A stretch of DNA of 64,000 nucleotides. It comes from Rheinheimera sp. MM224 (GTDB lineage Bacteria; Pseudomonadota; Gammaproteobacteria; Enterobacterales; Alteromonadaceae). The stretch covers positions 4,019,001-4,083,000 of the forward strand of contig NZ_OX352320.1 of assembly GCF_947090785.1 (NCBI RefSeq). The letters run 5' to 3'. The notes beneath the pieces were generated by a model. That model worked only from the letters and a program-made list of their open reading frames with translations. It did not search any database and was not told the origin of the DNA. Positions 11,275 to 24,963 of this stretch are shown here, in pieces (the stretch's first letter is position 1; every line of letters begins with the position of its first letter). Both the position numbers and the translations under genes were made by a program.

Positions 11275-12441
11275 ATGACCCATACTTTCGATTCAAAAAA
11301 AACCATACTGGTGGTGGACGACACACCTGATAATCTGGCACTTATTTTTGCCCTGCTCAACCCTTACTACAAAGTAAAAATAGCCAACAGCGGCGAAAAA
11401 GCCTTGCAGTTGATCACCCAAGGAGAGCGGCCTGATCTGATACTGCTGGACATTATGATGCCAGGAATGGATGGGTATCAGGTGCTGTCTCATATCAAAA
11501 GTATGCAGGACGCTGAGCTGTTACCCGTGATCTTCCTGACCGCTATGAATAGCAATGAGGATGAAGAAAAAGGTCTGCAACTGGGCGCCGTGGATTACAT
11601 CACCAAACCCATCAGCCCTCCTTTGTTACTGGCCAGGGTCAAAAACCACCTACAACTGAAAACTCAGTCTGATTGGTTACGTGATCAGAATGCCTATCTG
11701 GACAATGAAGTAAAGTTAAGAACTGCTGAAGTGATGGCCATCCAGGACGTCACTATTCTCGCTATGGCTTCACTGGCTGAAACCCGCGACAACGAAACCG
11801 GCAATCATATCCGCCGCACTCAGAATTATGTCAAAGCACTGGCTTTACAACTGCAGCAGCATCCAAGATTCAACCAGTACCTGACGGATCAGCAGATTGA
11901 AATTTTGTATAAGTCTGCGCCACTGCACGATATTGGCAAAGTCGGCATACCCGATCGGATCCTGCTCAAACCAGGTAAGTTTACCCCTGACGAATTTGAA
12001 ATCATGAAAACACATGCGGTGCTGGGTTATAACGCTATTGCTCATGCCGAACAGCAACTGAGTACCCCGGTAGATTTCTTATCCTGTGCCAAAGAGATAG
12101 CGCTAAGCCATCAGGAAAAGTGGGATGGCTCAGGGTATCCCCATGCGCTCAAAGGGGATGAAATTCCGGTTTCGGCCCGTCTAATGGCCGTAGCAGATGT
12201 CTATGACGCGCTGATCAGCCGCAGAGTTTATAAAGAAGGTATGCCACACGAAAAAGCAGTCTCTATTATTCGGGATGGTCGTGGCCAGCATTTTGACCCT
12301 GATATCACGGATGCATTTCTGGCCATTCATGAAGAATTTTATGCCATTGCCACCCGGTTTGGTGACAGTGATAAAGAACTAGAGGACAAAGCTGCCACAC
12401 TGGCAAAATTTGCCCCGCCTTCAGATAAGCAACAGGATTAG
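11275..12441 (+). CDS. Response regulator with HD-GYP domain, probable c-di-GMP phosphodiesterase
   Basis: This 388-residue RpfG-like protein has an N-terminal receiver (about 10-125: LVVDDTPDN, LILLDIMMPGMDGYQ, FLTAMN, TKPIS), a coiled-coil linker and an HD-GYP domain (about 160-345). The metal-binding HD is in HDIGKVGIPD (about 218-219). The GYP signature is in HQEKWDGSGYP (about 279-289), followed by the conserved VADVYDAL and RRVYK. All key residues for hydrolysing c-di-GMP are present. It lies 20 bases after the double-receiver kinase and ends just before the hybrid kinase, so the three are probably one operon. Phosphorylation by one of those kinases is inferred from position. Confidence 0.88.
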   Translation: MTHTFDSKKTILVVDDTPDNLALIFALLNPYYKVKIANSGEKALQLITQGERPDLILLDIMMPGMDGYQVLSHIKSMQDAELLPVIFLTAMNSNEDEEKGLQLGAVDYITKPISPPLLLARVKNHLQLKTQSDWLRDQNAYLDNEVKLRTAEVMAIQDVTILAMASLAETRDNETGNHIRRTQNYVKALALQLQQHPRFNQYLTDQQIEILYKSAPLHDIGKVGIPDRILLKPGKFTPDEFEIMKTHAVLGYNAIAHAEQQLSTPVDFLSCAKEIALSHQEKWDGSGYPHALKGDEIPVSARLMAVADVYDALISRRVYKEGMPHEKAVSIIRDGRGQHFDPDITDAFLAIHEEFYAIATRFGDSDKELEDKAATLAKFAPPSDKQQD

Positions 12442-12445
12442 GCGA

Positions 12446-16882
<4,437 letters not shown>

Positions 16883-16898
16883 AACTATAAGACGCAAG

Positions 16899-16919
16899 GT
16901 GCAGCAAAAGCTGCTGCAC
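16899..16919 (+). terminator. Possible terminator after the hybrid kinase
   Basis: GTGCAGC (16899-16905) pairs with GCTGCAC (16913-16919), starting 17 bases after the stop codon and followed by a moderately T-rich stretch (TTCTGCCTTTTC). The stem is short, so this is only a candidate. Confidence 0.45.
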
Positions 16920-17047
16920 TTCTGCCTTTTCGTCTCCGTTCTGGTCGGGTTAAATCCAGACTGCTATATCGCTTTGTGCCTTAGCCCACAGATCTGTGGT
17001 TAAAATCAGTCCATGCTCGGTGATCTGGCCATAACACGGAGTACGAC

Positions 17048-17911
17048 ATGAGCTATTTCACCACCAAAGACAATACCCGGATTTATTACAAAGACTGGGG
17101 CAGTGGCAGCACTGTGATTTTGATTCATGGCTGGCCTTTATCTTCAGACAGTTGGGAAGAACAGGCTATAGCACTGGTGAACGCAGGCCACAGAGTGATT
17201 GCCTACGACAGACGAGGTTTTGGCCGATCATCCCAGCCCTGGCATGGTTACGATTACAATACATTAGCCGATGATTTAGCGGCTCTAATCAACCACACAG
17301 CAGTAAACGATGTCGCACTGGTTGGTTTTTCGATGGGCGGCGGCGAAGTAGCCCGCTATATGTCTCGCTTTGAGGGCAAGAGAGTTGCAAAAATTGCGCT
17401 GATCTCCTCCGTTTTACCCTTTCGATTACTGACACCGGACAACCCCAGCGGCACAGATGCAGCAACTTTTGAACAAACTGCTTTGGCGTTAAAAACCGAC
17501 AGACCGCACTTTTACACTGCGTTTTTCCAGAAGTTTTTTGGCGTCAGTTTATTGTCCAATCCGGTCAGCTCTGCTTATTTAGACTGGATGCAGGGTATAG
17601 CCATGCAAGGTAGCTTACGTGCAGCTTTACAGTGCCTGAACTCTTTTTCTTCAACCGACTTCAGAGCAGATTTAGAAGCTATTGAAGTGCCTGTGTTGGT
17701 GATCCATGGCACTGAAGATGCCACAGTGCCTATTCAAAGCTCGTCACGCTTAATCCATAACTTTGTGCCGGAGGCTGAACTGATTGAATACGATGGTGCG
17801 CCTCATGGTTTATTTGCGACGGAAAAAGACCGCTTAAGCCGCGACTTAATTCAATTTTTAAAAGCCAGCCCAGTGATACAACTGACAGCAACAGAAAATA
17901 ACCCTCGTTGA
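17048..17911 (+). CDS. Alpha/beta hydrolase, non-heme haloperoxidase/arylesterase type
   Basis: This 287-residue cytoplasmic hydrolase shows the full alpha/beta fold signature. The oxyanion-hole region is LIHGWP. The nucleophile elbow is GFSMGGGE, with Ser near residue 96. The acid is in HGTEDATVP (near 225) and the catalytic His in GAPHGL (near 253). YDRRGFGRSSQPWHGYDY is typical of the chloroperoxidase/arylesterase subgroup, whose physiological role is usually ester hydrolysis or perhydrolysis. The start has GGAG about six bases upstream. It lies between the kinase operon and a pirin gene with sizeable gaps on both sides, so it is probably monocistronic. The substrate is unknown. Confidence 0.85.
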   Translation: MSYFTTKDNTRIYYKDWGSGSTVILIHGWPLSSDSWEEQAIALVNAGHRVIAYDRRGFGRSSQPWHGYDYNTLADDLAALINHTAVNDVALVGFSMGGGEVARYMSRFEGKRVAKIALISSVLPFRLLTPDNPSGTDAATFEQTALALKTDRPHFYTAFFQKFFGVSLLSNPVSSAYLDWMQGIAMQGSLRAALQCLNSFSSTDFRADLEAIEVPVLVIHGTEDATVPIQSSSRLIHNFVPEAELIEYDGAPHGLFATEKDRLSRDLIQFLKASPVIQLTATENNPR

Positions 17912-17924
17912 ACAACACTTAAGT

Positions 17925-17949
17925 ATCAGAGCCGGAAAACGGCCCTGAT
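17925..17949 (+). terminator. Weak hairpin after the hydrolase
   Basis: ATCAGAGCCG (17925-17934) faces CGGCCCTGAT (17940-17949) across a GAAAA loop with one A-C mismatch, 14 bases after the stop codon. There is no T-run, so terminator function is uncertain. Confidence 0.35.
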
Positions 17950-18136
17950 GCTTGCTTCAATACTGTCATTAAACAAAGTAATCTTTGCTCACTGCGGCAG
18001 TAATCATTCATAAAATCAGAACCTAATCCGCTATTTTTACTATTTTCTATTGCCGCAATTAATGCTTACACTTTGTGCAGAGGCTAACAACAGCAGCCAA
18101 TTCCTTTGTATTTAACTGACTAAGCAGGGACAAAGC

Positions 18137-19051
18137 ATGAGCATTACGACCAAAAGCGCAGAACTGGAGTGCAACACCGAAGGCGGCTGTGACGCCATTG
18201 AGCTGGTGATTACCCCACGTTCTACAGATTTAGGCGATTTTTCTGTACGTCGTACTTTGCCGAATAAAGAACGTCAGATGGTAGGGCCATGGATATTTTT
18301 TGATCATATGGGACCTGCCGACTTTCCGGCAGACAAAGGCATCAGCGTGCGGCCACATCCACATATTAATCTGGCGACTGTCACTTACTTATTTGAAGGC
18401 GAAATTCTGCATCGCGATTCACTGGGCAGCAAACAAACCATTACTCCTGGTGATATCAATCTGATGGTGGCGGGCAAAGGCATAGTGCATTCAGAGCGTG
18501 AGCGCCCTGAAGTAAATGGTGTGCCTCATCGTTTGCACGGTCTTCAGCTGTGGATGGCGTTACCTGAAGAGTTTGAGGAAATAGATCCGGCCTTTTACCA
18601 CTACCCAAGCCGTGATATTCCGGCCGCCAATATAGATGGCGTATCGCTGCGGGTATTAATAGGTGATGCTTATGGCCTGGTGTCACCGGTAAAAACCTAT
18701 TCAGACACCTTGTATGTCGAAGCGGATTTGCAGGCAGGTCAACGCCTTGAGCTTGCGAACGCAGAGGAAAGAGCTGTGTATGTTGCCAAAGGCCAGTTGA
18801 AGCTCAAAGATAAAGTGATCAACCAATATGACATGGTGGTTTTATCCGAAGCCGAAGGTGTGGTGATTGAAGCCACACAAAATAGCCGGATAGCGCTGAT
18901 TGGTGGTAAGAACTTAGGCCCACGTTTTATTGAGTGGAATTTTATTTCCAGCCGCAAAGAACGGATAGAACAAGCCAAGCAAGATTGGCTGGCCGGTAAA
19001 TTTCCAAAAGTCATAGAGGATGAAGTTGAGTTTATCCCATTGCCGAAATAA
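18137..19051 (+). CDS. Pirin family protein
   Basis: This 304-residue bicupin protein has a pirin N-terminal cupin with the metal-binding pattern HPHINLATVTYLFEGEILHRD, then GDINLMVAGKGIVHSERE, in which His, His, His and Glu/His residues coordinate iron. The C-terminal cupin includes ERAVYVAKGQLKL. Pirins act as quercetinase-like dioxygenases or redox-dependent regulators; which applies here cannot be told. The start has AGGGA at a suitable distance. A stable hairpin follows the stop by 8 bases, so the transcript probably ends there. Confidence 0.9.
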   Translation: MSITTKSAELECNTEGGCDAIELVITPRSTDLGDFSVRRTLPNKERQMVGPWIFFDHMGPADFPADKGISVRPHPHINLATVTYLFEGEILHRDSLGSKQTITPGDINLMVAGKGIVHSERERPEVNGVPHRLHGLQLWMALPEEFEEIDPAFYHYPSRDIPAANIDGVSLRVLIGDAYGLVSPVKTYSDTLYVEADLQAGQRLELANAEERAVYVAKGQLKLKDKVINQYDMVVLSEAEGVVIEATQNSRIALIGGKNLGPRFIEWNFISSRKERIEQAKQDWLAGKFPKVIEDEVEFIPLPK

Positions 19052-19058
19052 GTCGAAA

Positions 19059-19087
19059 AGCAGTCAGAGCCACAAGCTCTGACTGCT
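19059..19087 (+). terminator. Hairpin terminator of the GTCAGA family after the pirin gene
   Basis: AGCAGTCAGAGC (19059-19070) and GCTCTGACTGCT (19076-19087) are exact complements around a five-base loop, 8 bases past the stop. It shares the GTCAGAGC core with hairpins at 8444 and 31241. Confidence 0.7.
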
Positions 19088-19239
19088 GATTTACCGCCCG
19101 AATTAAGGTAAAGCTGTGAAATCTATTTGCGGTGCATTGCTGCTTGCTGGCAGCTGCCACTCTGTCCCTGATGTATGATCCCGCTAAAAAAGCTAGTGAA
19201 TACTCAGAGATAAGGTTGAGATAAACACAGGTAAAACAA

Positions 19240-19256
19240 GCCCTGCATCGCAGGGC
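19240..19256 (-). terminator. Rho-independent terminator of the protease gene
   Basis: On the minus strand GCCCTGC and GCAGGGC (arms 19250-19256 and 19240-19246, three-base loop) are followed by TTGTTTT. It begins about 60 bases beyond the protease stop codon, in the correct orientation. Confidence 0.75.
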
Positions 19257-19317
19257 CTTGAGTAAGTCGTGACAATAGCGTCCTTGCTAATTGCCACTAT
19301 TCTGCACAAATACCCTG

Positions 19318-22300
19318 TTATTTCGTAAGCGCAAAGATCCGGCGTGTATAGACTAAGGGTAATAACAACAACACAAACCAACCCATTGAACCACCAGAAG
19401 AAGCTGGAGTCACAGCAGCCGGAAATTTACAACTGCCATCACTCTTGGTTGCCGCAGGGTTAAAGTTAGTGGCACCACTATCTGTACAACCTAACTCGAT
19501 ACCATCAGATACAACGGTTAACACGAAGCTCTGCACAGCAGCATCAGTCAGGTTAATACTGTCTGTCACTTTTACTGTTACTGTAGTTTCACCGTGCCAG
19601 TTTGCATCAGGTGTAACAGTCACCAGAGCGCCAGTGTCATGAGCACTGACGACAGCCTTCACATGATCACCAGTGACACTGACGGTATTTGGATTGGCGT
19701 CCAAATCAGCATAGGCAACCTGAAGTTCAAAAGAGCCATTCTCGTCCAGAGTAACGTCGTTAAAGGCCGGCATTGTAATGTTGCCTGCAACTTCAACGCT
19801 GCTGCTAATCACCTGTTGGCCCATACCACTAACATCGCTGGTAAAGTCCATATTCAGTGTCTGGCCAGCGGCTGTTTCTGCAACCCTTACCTGGAAGCTC
19901 AGATCAAACTGTGTTGCTTCTGGTCCGGTATAGTCATAACAGATCACCATATCGCGTTTAGCCACATCAGTTAAGTTGTTATAAGCCGCACTGATACCTG
20001 TTTCCTGAGCATATGGGAAACCAAAGATATCGAGCGGTCCATAGTTACCATGCAAACCTATGGAAGCAAAATCACCTGTGCCTGCAAAATCCATGTCGCC
20101 GTATGCCATGACGATTTCGAATTCGCCTGAACCGTAACGGTAGGATTTATTAAGAATCAGGTCGAAGGTATAACGGTCATCATCTTCAGTGCCATTTGAG
20201 CTGGCATTGCCGAACCAATCTACGCTCACGCTCTGGGTGCGGGCATTGACCCACTCTACGATAATCTCATCACCGGCAAAGCCCAGCGCAATACCTGAAC
20301 CTTTAGCTGGCTCAAGCATATTTTGCTCTAACGGAGTGCCTAAGGCATCAACCACTGTAGCCCAGCCACTGTTTTCTAAATCCGGCTGACCACGCCAGAA
20401 TGGAGCAATAAAAGGTCCATAAGGTGTCATCAGGTACGGGAATTTTTGCTGGATTAAATGCTGACCGCCATACCAGGCCGGACCAAAGCTGACATAACCT
20501 TGTGGCGACACAATGAAGCGATCATAAGTCATATAATCTTCATTATGGAACAGGTTCATTCGACCTTCATCACCCCAGTAATCGGCTAAATGAATTTCAA
20601 ACGGATTGACATAAACCCAGTTGCCATTGCTGTCATAACCACCTGAACCAACCCAGTCACCTGCTGTTCCGCCAACGGCAGGGACAAAACCGTAGTTTTC
20701 AGCTAAGCCAACGAAACCAGCACCATTGCTGCCGTAGTTCGGCACACGACACATGGCATCAGTTTCGCTGTTGGTCACAGTGTAGTTACGCATCCAGTTG
20801 GTGGAATCTTGCTGTACACCAGCAACCCGAATGCTATTACCTTCAACAATCAGATTAGCCTGCTGTTCCACACTGCTGACTTTCACAGAATCCGGCAGCA
20901 AGGTTAAACCGGCTGGGACCACGGTACTTAAGTCAAAATCACGATCCGCACCTGTGTTGTTTTGCACCACATGCACTGTCACATCGACAACATCACCGCC
21001 ACGAACTTTATCATTTACCTTAACAGTAACATCATTCATACCACGCTCTAAACGCACGGGGATGAAACCAACATTACCTGGCGCCGCACTGCTGCCAATA
21101 TCTACACCAGCATACGCCACATCACCTTCAACCAGTTGATCCAGGCTCCAGCTTAAATCTACATCTACTGCGCTGCCATCTGTCACTGCAGGTCCGGCTA
21201 CTTGTAAACCAGTTGCTCCCGCAAGCACAACAGCCGTTGCTACTTTATAAGTGTCAACCAGGTCTTCTGCTTTAACACCATAGTAGCCTGATGGATCCGG
21301 GCCTTCCTCACGTATCCAGTCAAACATATTTAAACTGGTATTGGATAATAAGACCCAGTACGAGCCAGCGTCCGGATTGGTCAGGTTGCAATGGTTCAGC
21401 TCAATTTGAGTAGTAGATGAACATAACCACTCTTCATCAAAATCAGCCTCGCCATTGCCATTAAAATCACGACCTATATGAATAGCTAAAGAACCACTTA
21501 GATCACCGATGATTGGATTAATACCTGGGCCTTTGACATGGTCCAACACTTCTACCACTAAACGTGCCGAACCTTCAGGTACGTTGATCAGAGAGATCTG
21601 GTTATTGCCTTGTTCATAATCACCATCTGTATAGATTGGTTGATGGTTGTTATCCTGAGGTAAGGTCACTTCAACAGTGTCTGCTTTCACCGGACCGTGG
21701 GCACGGTAAACCATATCGTTACTGGCAGCTAAAGGCAGGTCTGCGATCCGGTAGCCACCATTGTCGCGATGCACAGTCAGATTCACAGCTTCCGGTAAAC
21801 CCAGACGGTCAAAATTGACCGAAACGGGCCAGTGTGACGCAGGAATAGCAGCGTCTGAAGCAGTCAGATTGACGTTAGTCCACAGCTCCAGCCCTTCCAT
21901 TTTGTTTCCGGAACCAGCCAACTGTGAGTTGTACTGGGCCTGGATATCAGCAATGTCCGCCTTAATGACGATATTCTGACTTTCACCCGCTTTCAGGCTG
22001 AAGCTTGCAGGGAAAAACTCCATTTTGGCGTTATGCATATTAATTTCGCCATCAAAGGGGCTGGTCCAGCGATCATAGACCCAGGTGTCTGCGCTTAATG
22101 TCCAGTTACCGTCACGCGTCGCCGTCACTGTCCGAACCCAGGAACAAACACCGGCCCGGCAGTTACTGTTGACCAGTTGTGGTAAGTTTAACTGACGTAC
22201 ATCACCACCAACATTCGGATTGGCCAGCTTAAAGTTCGCCACGGTTTCATCCATGATCAAACCTGCATCAACTGCAGCTTTGACATCCACCCGACCAGCA

Positions 22301-24546
22301 CCCGCTCTGTGTTGAGACGCTGGGTGGCCTTCAGGTAAATACTCAGGATCAACATCACGACGTACGGTCTGTGATGCAGTCATCTCCATGGCTGATTGCA
22401 CCTCTGCAGCAGTCCAGTCCGGATGCGCCTGACGCACTAACGCCATGGCACCAGCAATATGCGGCGAAGCCATAGAGGTACCACTTAACATGGCCCAATC
22501 CTGCGACTGTGCAGTACCTGGCTCTAAAGGATGTTCATCCGCATAAGGGGCGTAAATATTGACACCAGGTCCGGCAATATTAGGGGCCAGGTGGTGCTTA
22601 TAAGTGGTGGATGGGCCAAGTGACGAGAAATCAGCCAGAATATCACCAGCAGCCGGGTCAATAGTGCGGGCGACTGAACCACCTGTGATACTGACTTTAT
22701 GGTCTGCGCCACCATCATTGAGCCAGTTAATGATATTCTGACCCGTGTTATAGCTGACATGGATGCCGGGTAATGGGAAAGTGTCATCCATAATCTGCAT
22801 TTCTACATCGGTAATGCCCTGGTACCAATCTTCGTTATACAGAATAAAACCACCAGCGCCACCGGCCAATACGTTGTGGGCTTTCGCCACTCGTGCATTG
22901 ATACCCCGCTTACAGATAACAATTTGATCTGGCGTGAAAGTGTCTGGCGCAAAGGCGTTTTCACATTTTTCATCGCCAAAATCAGCAGCTAACACAGCCT
23001 TGCCATCAACAATACTGCCGGTGGAAAAACCTGCAATATCATCGGGCCACTCTGCATCCGGATCAATACTGACATATGGAGTTGAGCTGCCGCCGCTAAA
23101 GCTGATCAGGTTTTTAGTGACGTCCAGTACACGGTCATGAGTACTGGCGGCTACCACCATGGACCATGGAGAGCTGTGCCCCAGACTGCCAAAAAAGGTG
23201 TTGTTTTCATCGCCGCCGGAGTTACCCGCAGCAGTAGCCACGATAATACCGGCTTCACGGGCAGCCAGCATAGCCAGCTCAGTTGAATCTTCCCACGGGA
23301 AACGCTCAGCACCACCTATTGAGAAGTTCAGGATATCCACACCATCTTCGATCGCTTGCTCATAAGCGCTAAGAACGGCTTCTGTCGGACAACCGTCCAA
23401 CAAACAGACCTGATAAGAAACTATATTGGCATGAGGCGCTACACCTGAGGTGGACTCAAAGGTATAGCCCATTGGGTCACCATCACCATTGCCCGAAGAA
23501 GGCGACAGTAAAGGTACATCTTCAACATAGTTACCTGCGGCAGTACCTGCCACGTGGCTGCCATGGCCCTGATAATCTTCACCTGTTGCTGTGCCAAGGC
23601 CGCCGTATGAATCGGTGATCACAGGCCAGCTGTAAACACCAATCAGTTTGTCGTTACAGACAATTTTACCAGTTGCACAGTCACCGAGGTAAACCCCCTC
23701 ACCCAACGGGTTAGTATGGTTATAGCCATCGCCACCCAAATCAGCAAAAGCTATATGATCGGAGTTGATGCCGGTATCGATAATACCAACAACAATACCT
23801 TCACCTTTCTGAGGGATATTGCTGACTGTGTTGCCAGACCACACCTGATCAGCACCGATAAAACCCGGACCACGGTCGGTCAGAATTTTTTGCATAGTGG
23901 AGCGTTCAACAAACTCAACCTGTGGCAAGCTGGCCAGTTTTTTAGCTTGCTGCTGGGTCATTTTCATCGAGAAGCCGTTCACTGCTGTAGTAAAACGCGC
24001 GCTGGCTTTACCGCTGATCCCCTGGCTTTGTGCCATATTGATCACGCTATCCTGCTTTTGCATCAGGTAGCTTTTGTAACTTTGTGCACGAGTTACAGCC
24101 AGTTGTTCAACAGCTGCAGTATCAGCAACTGCCTGACAGCTTTTACCCTGTTGGTTTTTCAGTGCGCCGGATTTAACTGCAAGCTCACGTTTAATAACAC
24201 TTTTTGCGGTGGCTTCAAATCCCTTAACCCGGCCATCATAAATAGCAACAGGCAAGTCTCTTAAGCGGACGATATAAACATCTTCGCCTGTACGCTGTGG
24301 CTCAGCAACAAACTTCGCCTTGGCTGACGCAGGCTGAATTTGTTGGTTTTTGCCACCCGGCATAGCACGGGTTACATTGCCTAGTTGCTGCGGTTGATGA
24401 CCAACATTTTGTTTTTTTGTTTGTGTTGGTTTGATTTGCTGTAATTTGATGGTATTGGCATTGGCAGGAGCCGCCTGAGCTGACAATGCTACCCCTACGC
24501 CATAAAGCGCAGACAGCATAGCCAGACTAACTGATTTTAACTTCAC
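19318..24546 (-). CDS. Giant secreted subtilisin-like (S8) protease with GlyGly-CTERM
   Basis: This 1742-residue exported serine protease starts with a signal peptide (about 1-25), then an I9-like propeptide (about 90-215). The S8 catalytic domain has Asp in GIIDTGINSDH (near 256), His in GHGSHVAGTAAG (near 329) and Ser in SGTSMASPHIAGA (near 687). A protease-associated insert lies at about 520-620 (GGAGGFILYNEDW). About 1000 residues of mainly beta-rich C-terminal extension follow, with Fn3-like modules. Near the end a cysteine motif GCTDSGATNFNPAA...DGSC (about 1691-1712) precedes GGSMGWFVLLLLPLVYTRR. That tail has the Gly-Gly, transmembrane, basic layout of GlyGly-CTERM, the signal cut by rhombosortase in type II secretion hosts. 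It is transcribed alone and divergently from mipA. Confidence 0.9.
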   Translation of the reverse strand: MKLKSVSLAMLSALYGVGVALSAQAAPANANTIKLQQIKPTQTKKQNVGHQPQQLGNVTRAMPGGKNQQIQPASAKAKFVAEPQRTGEDVYIVRLRDLPVAIYDGRVKGFEATAKSVIKRELAVKSGALKNQQGKSCQAVADTAAVEQLAVTRAQSYKSYLMQKQDSVINMAQSQGISGKASARFTTAVNGFSMKMTQQQAKKLASLPQVEFVERSTMQKILTDRGPGFIGADQVWSGNTVSNIPQKGEGIVVGIIDTGINSDHIAFADLGGDGYNHTNPLGEGVYLGDCATGKIVCNDKLIGVYSWPVITDSYGGLGTATGEDYQGHGSHVAGTAAGNYVEDVPLLSPSSGNGDGDPMGYTFESTSGVAPHANIVSYQVCLLDGCPTEAVLSAYEQAIEDGVDILNFSIGGAERFPWEDSTELAMLAAREAGIIVATAAGNSGGDENNTFFGSLGHSSPWSMVVAASTHDRVLDVTKNLISFSGGSSTPYVSIDPDAEWPDDIAGFSTGSIVDGKAVLAADFGDEKCENAFAPDTFTPDQIVICKRGINARVAKAHNVLAGGAGGFILYNEDWYQGITDVEMQIMDDTFPLPGIHVSYNTGQNIINWLNDGGADHKVSITGGSVARTIDPAAGDILADFSSLGPSTTYKHHLAPNIAGPGVNIYAPYADEHPLEPGTAQSQDWAMLSGTSMASPHIAGAMALVRQAHPDWTAAEVQSAMEMTASQTVRRDVDPEYLPEGHPASQHRAGAGRVDVKAAVDAGLIMDETVANFKLANPNVGGDVRQLNLPQLVNSNCRAGVCSWVRTVTATRDGNWTLSADTWVYDRWTSPFDGEINMHNAKMEFFPASFSLKAGESQNIVIKADIADIQAQYNSQLAGSGNKMEGLELWTNVNLTASDAAIPASHWPVSVNFDRLGLPEAVNLTVHRDNGGYRIADLPLAASNDMVYRAHGPVKADTVEVTLPQDNNHQPIYTDGDYEQGNNQISLINVPEGSARLVVEVLDHVKGPGINPIIGDLSGSLAIHIGRDFNGNGEADFDEEWLCSSTTQIELNHCNLTNPDAGSYWVLLSNTSLNMFDWIREEGPDPSGYYGVKAEDLVDTYKVATAVVLAGATGLQVAGPAVTDGSAVDVDLSWSLDQLVEGDVAYAGVDIGSSAAPGNVGFIPVRLERGMNDVTVKVNDKVRGGDVVDVTVHVVQNNTGADRDFDLSTVVPAGLTLLPDSVKVSSVEQQANLIVEGNSIRVAGVQQDSTNWMRNYTVTNSETDAMCRVPNYGSNGAGFVGLAENYGFVPAVGGTAGDWVGSGGYDSNGNWVYVNPFEIHLADYWGDEGRMNLFHNEDYMTYDRFIVSPQGYVSFGPAWYGGQHLIQQKFPYLMTPYGPFIAPFWRGQPDLENSGWATVVDALGTPLEQNMLEPAKGSGIALGFAGDEIIVEWVNARTQSVSVDWFGNASSNGTEDDDRYTFDLILNKSYRYGSGEFEIVMAYGDMDFAGTGDFASIGLHGNYGPLDIFGFPYAQETGISAAYNNLTDVAKRDMVICYDYTGPEATQFDLSFQVRVAETAAGQTLNMDFTSDVSGMGQQVISSSVEVAGNITMPAFNDVTLDENGSFELQVAYADLDANPNTVSVTGDHVKAVVSAHDTGALVTVTPDANWHGETTVTVKVTDSINLTDAAVQSFVLTVVSDGIELGCTDSGATNFNPAATKSDGSCKFPAAVTPASSGGSMGWFVLLLLPLVYTRRIFALTK

Positions 24547-24963
24547 ACTTCCTCCAGTGAATGCTTTGGATGATTAAAAGTTGTACTTTTGCATTCGGCC
24601 CGAAGTTATAACGTGCAAAAAAACGGCAAACTGTACGAAAGTGTGCAGCTAAGTTTTACCTGAATTTGCCTTAGTGAAACGACTCAGCTTTGTGTGAATT
24701 TTGGAGGCAGCAGAGCTTTTTACATTGTGTTTCTGCCGCCTCTGTACACTTTTGCACACTTTCACATGCTGTTATCCGCTAGCATCGCCCGTCCGCTATG
24801 ACTTGGCCTCTGATGTGATGACTGGAATGAATAAAAGCCGCACCTGGGTTCGTTACGGATAAATAAAACACCAGCTATGATTAACCTGAGACCCGATGTC
24901 ATTGGAATGTGAAACAAGCTGGGGATCTTTTTAATTTTTGTCAGCCATTTACAGGTTAAATAC
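24547..24963. other. Intergenic region between the divergent protease and mipA genes
   Basis: This 417-bp region carries the promoters of both units. Visible structure includes an 11-bp inverted repeat with one mismatch (24704-24714 and 24732-24742, GAGGCAGCAGA type) and the ACACTTT repeats described separately. No RNA gene was recognised. Confidence 0.5.
24637..24764. promoter_or_regulatory. Candidate operator: repeated GCACACTTTC / ACACTTT sites
   Basis: ACACTTT occurs at 24746-24752 and again at 24756-24762, exactly one helical turn apart. The 10-mer GCACACTTTC at 24755-24764 recurs as its exact complement GAAAGTGTGC at 24637-24646. Direct repeats with 10-11 bp period are typical of OmpR/PhoB-family binding sites, and such a regulator is encoded at 26165-26851. 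Assignment to that regulator is inference. Confidence 0.35.

Noticed and set aside
23716..24264. 182-codon plus-strand ORF inside the protease gene
   Set aside because: It is antisense to the well-supported S8 protease propeptide and catalytic region and shows no recognisable domain.
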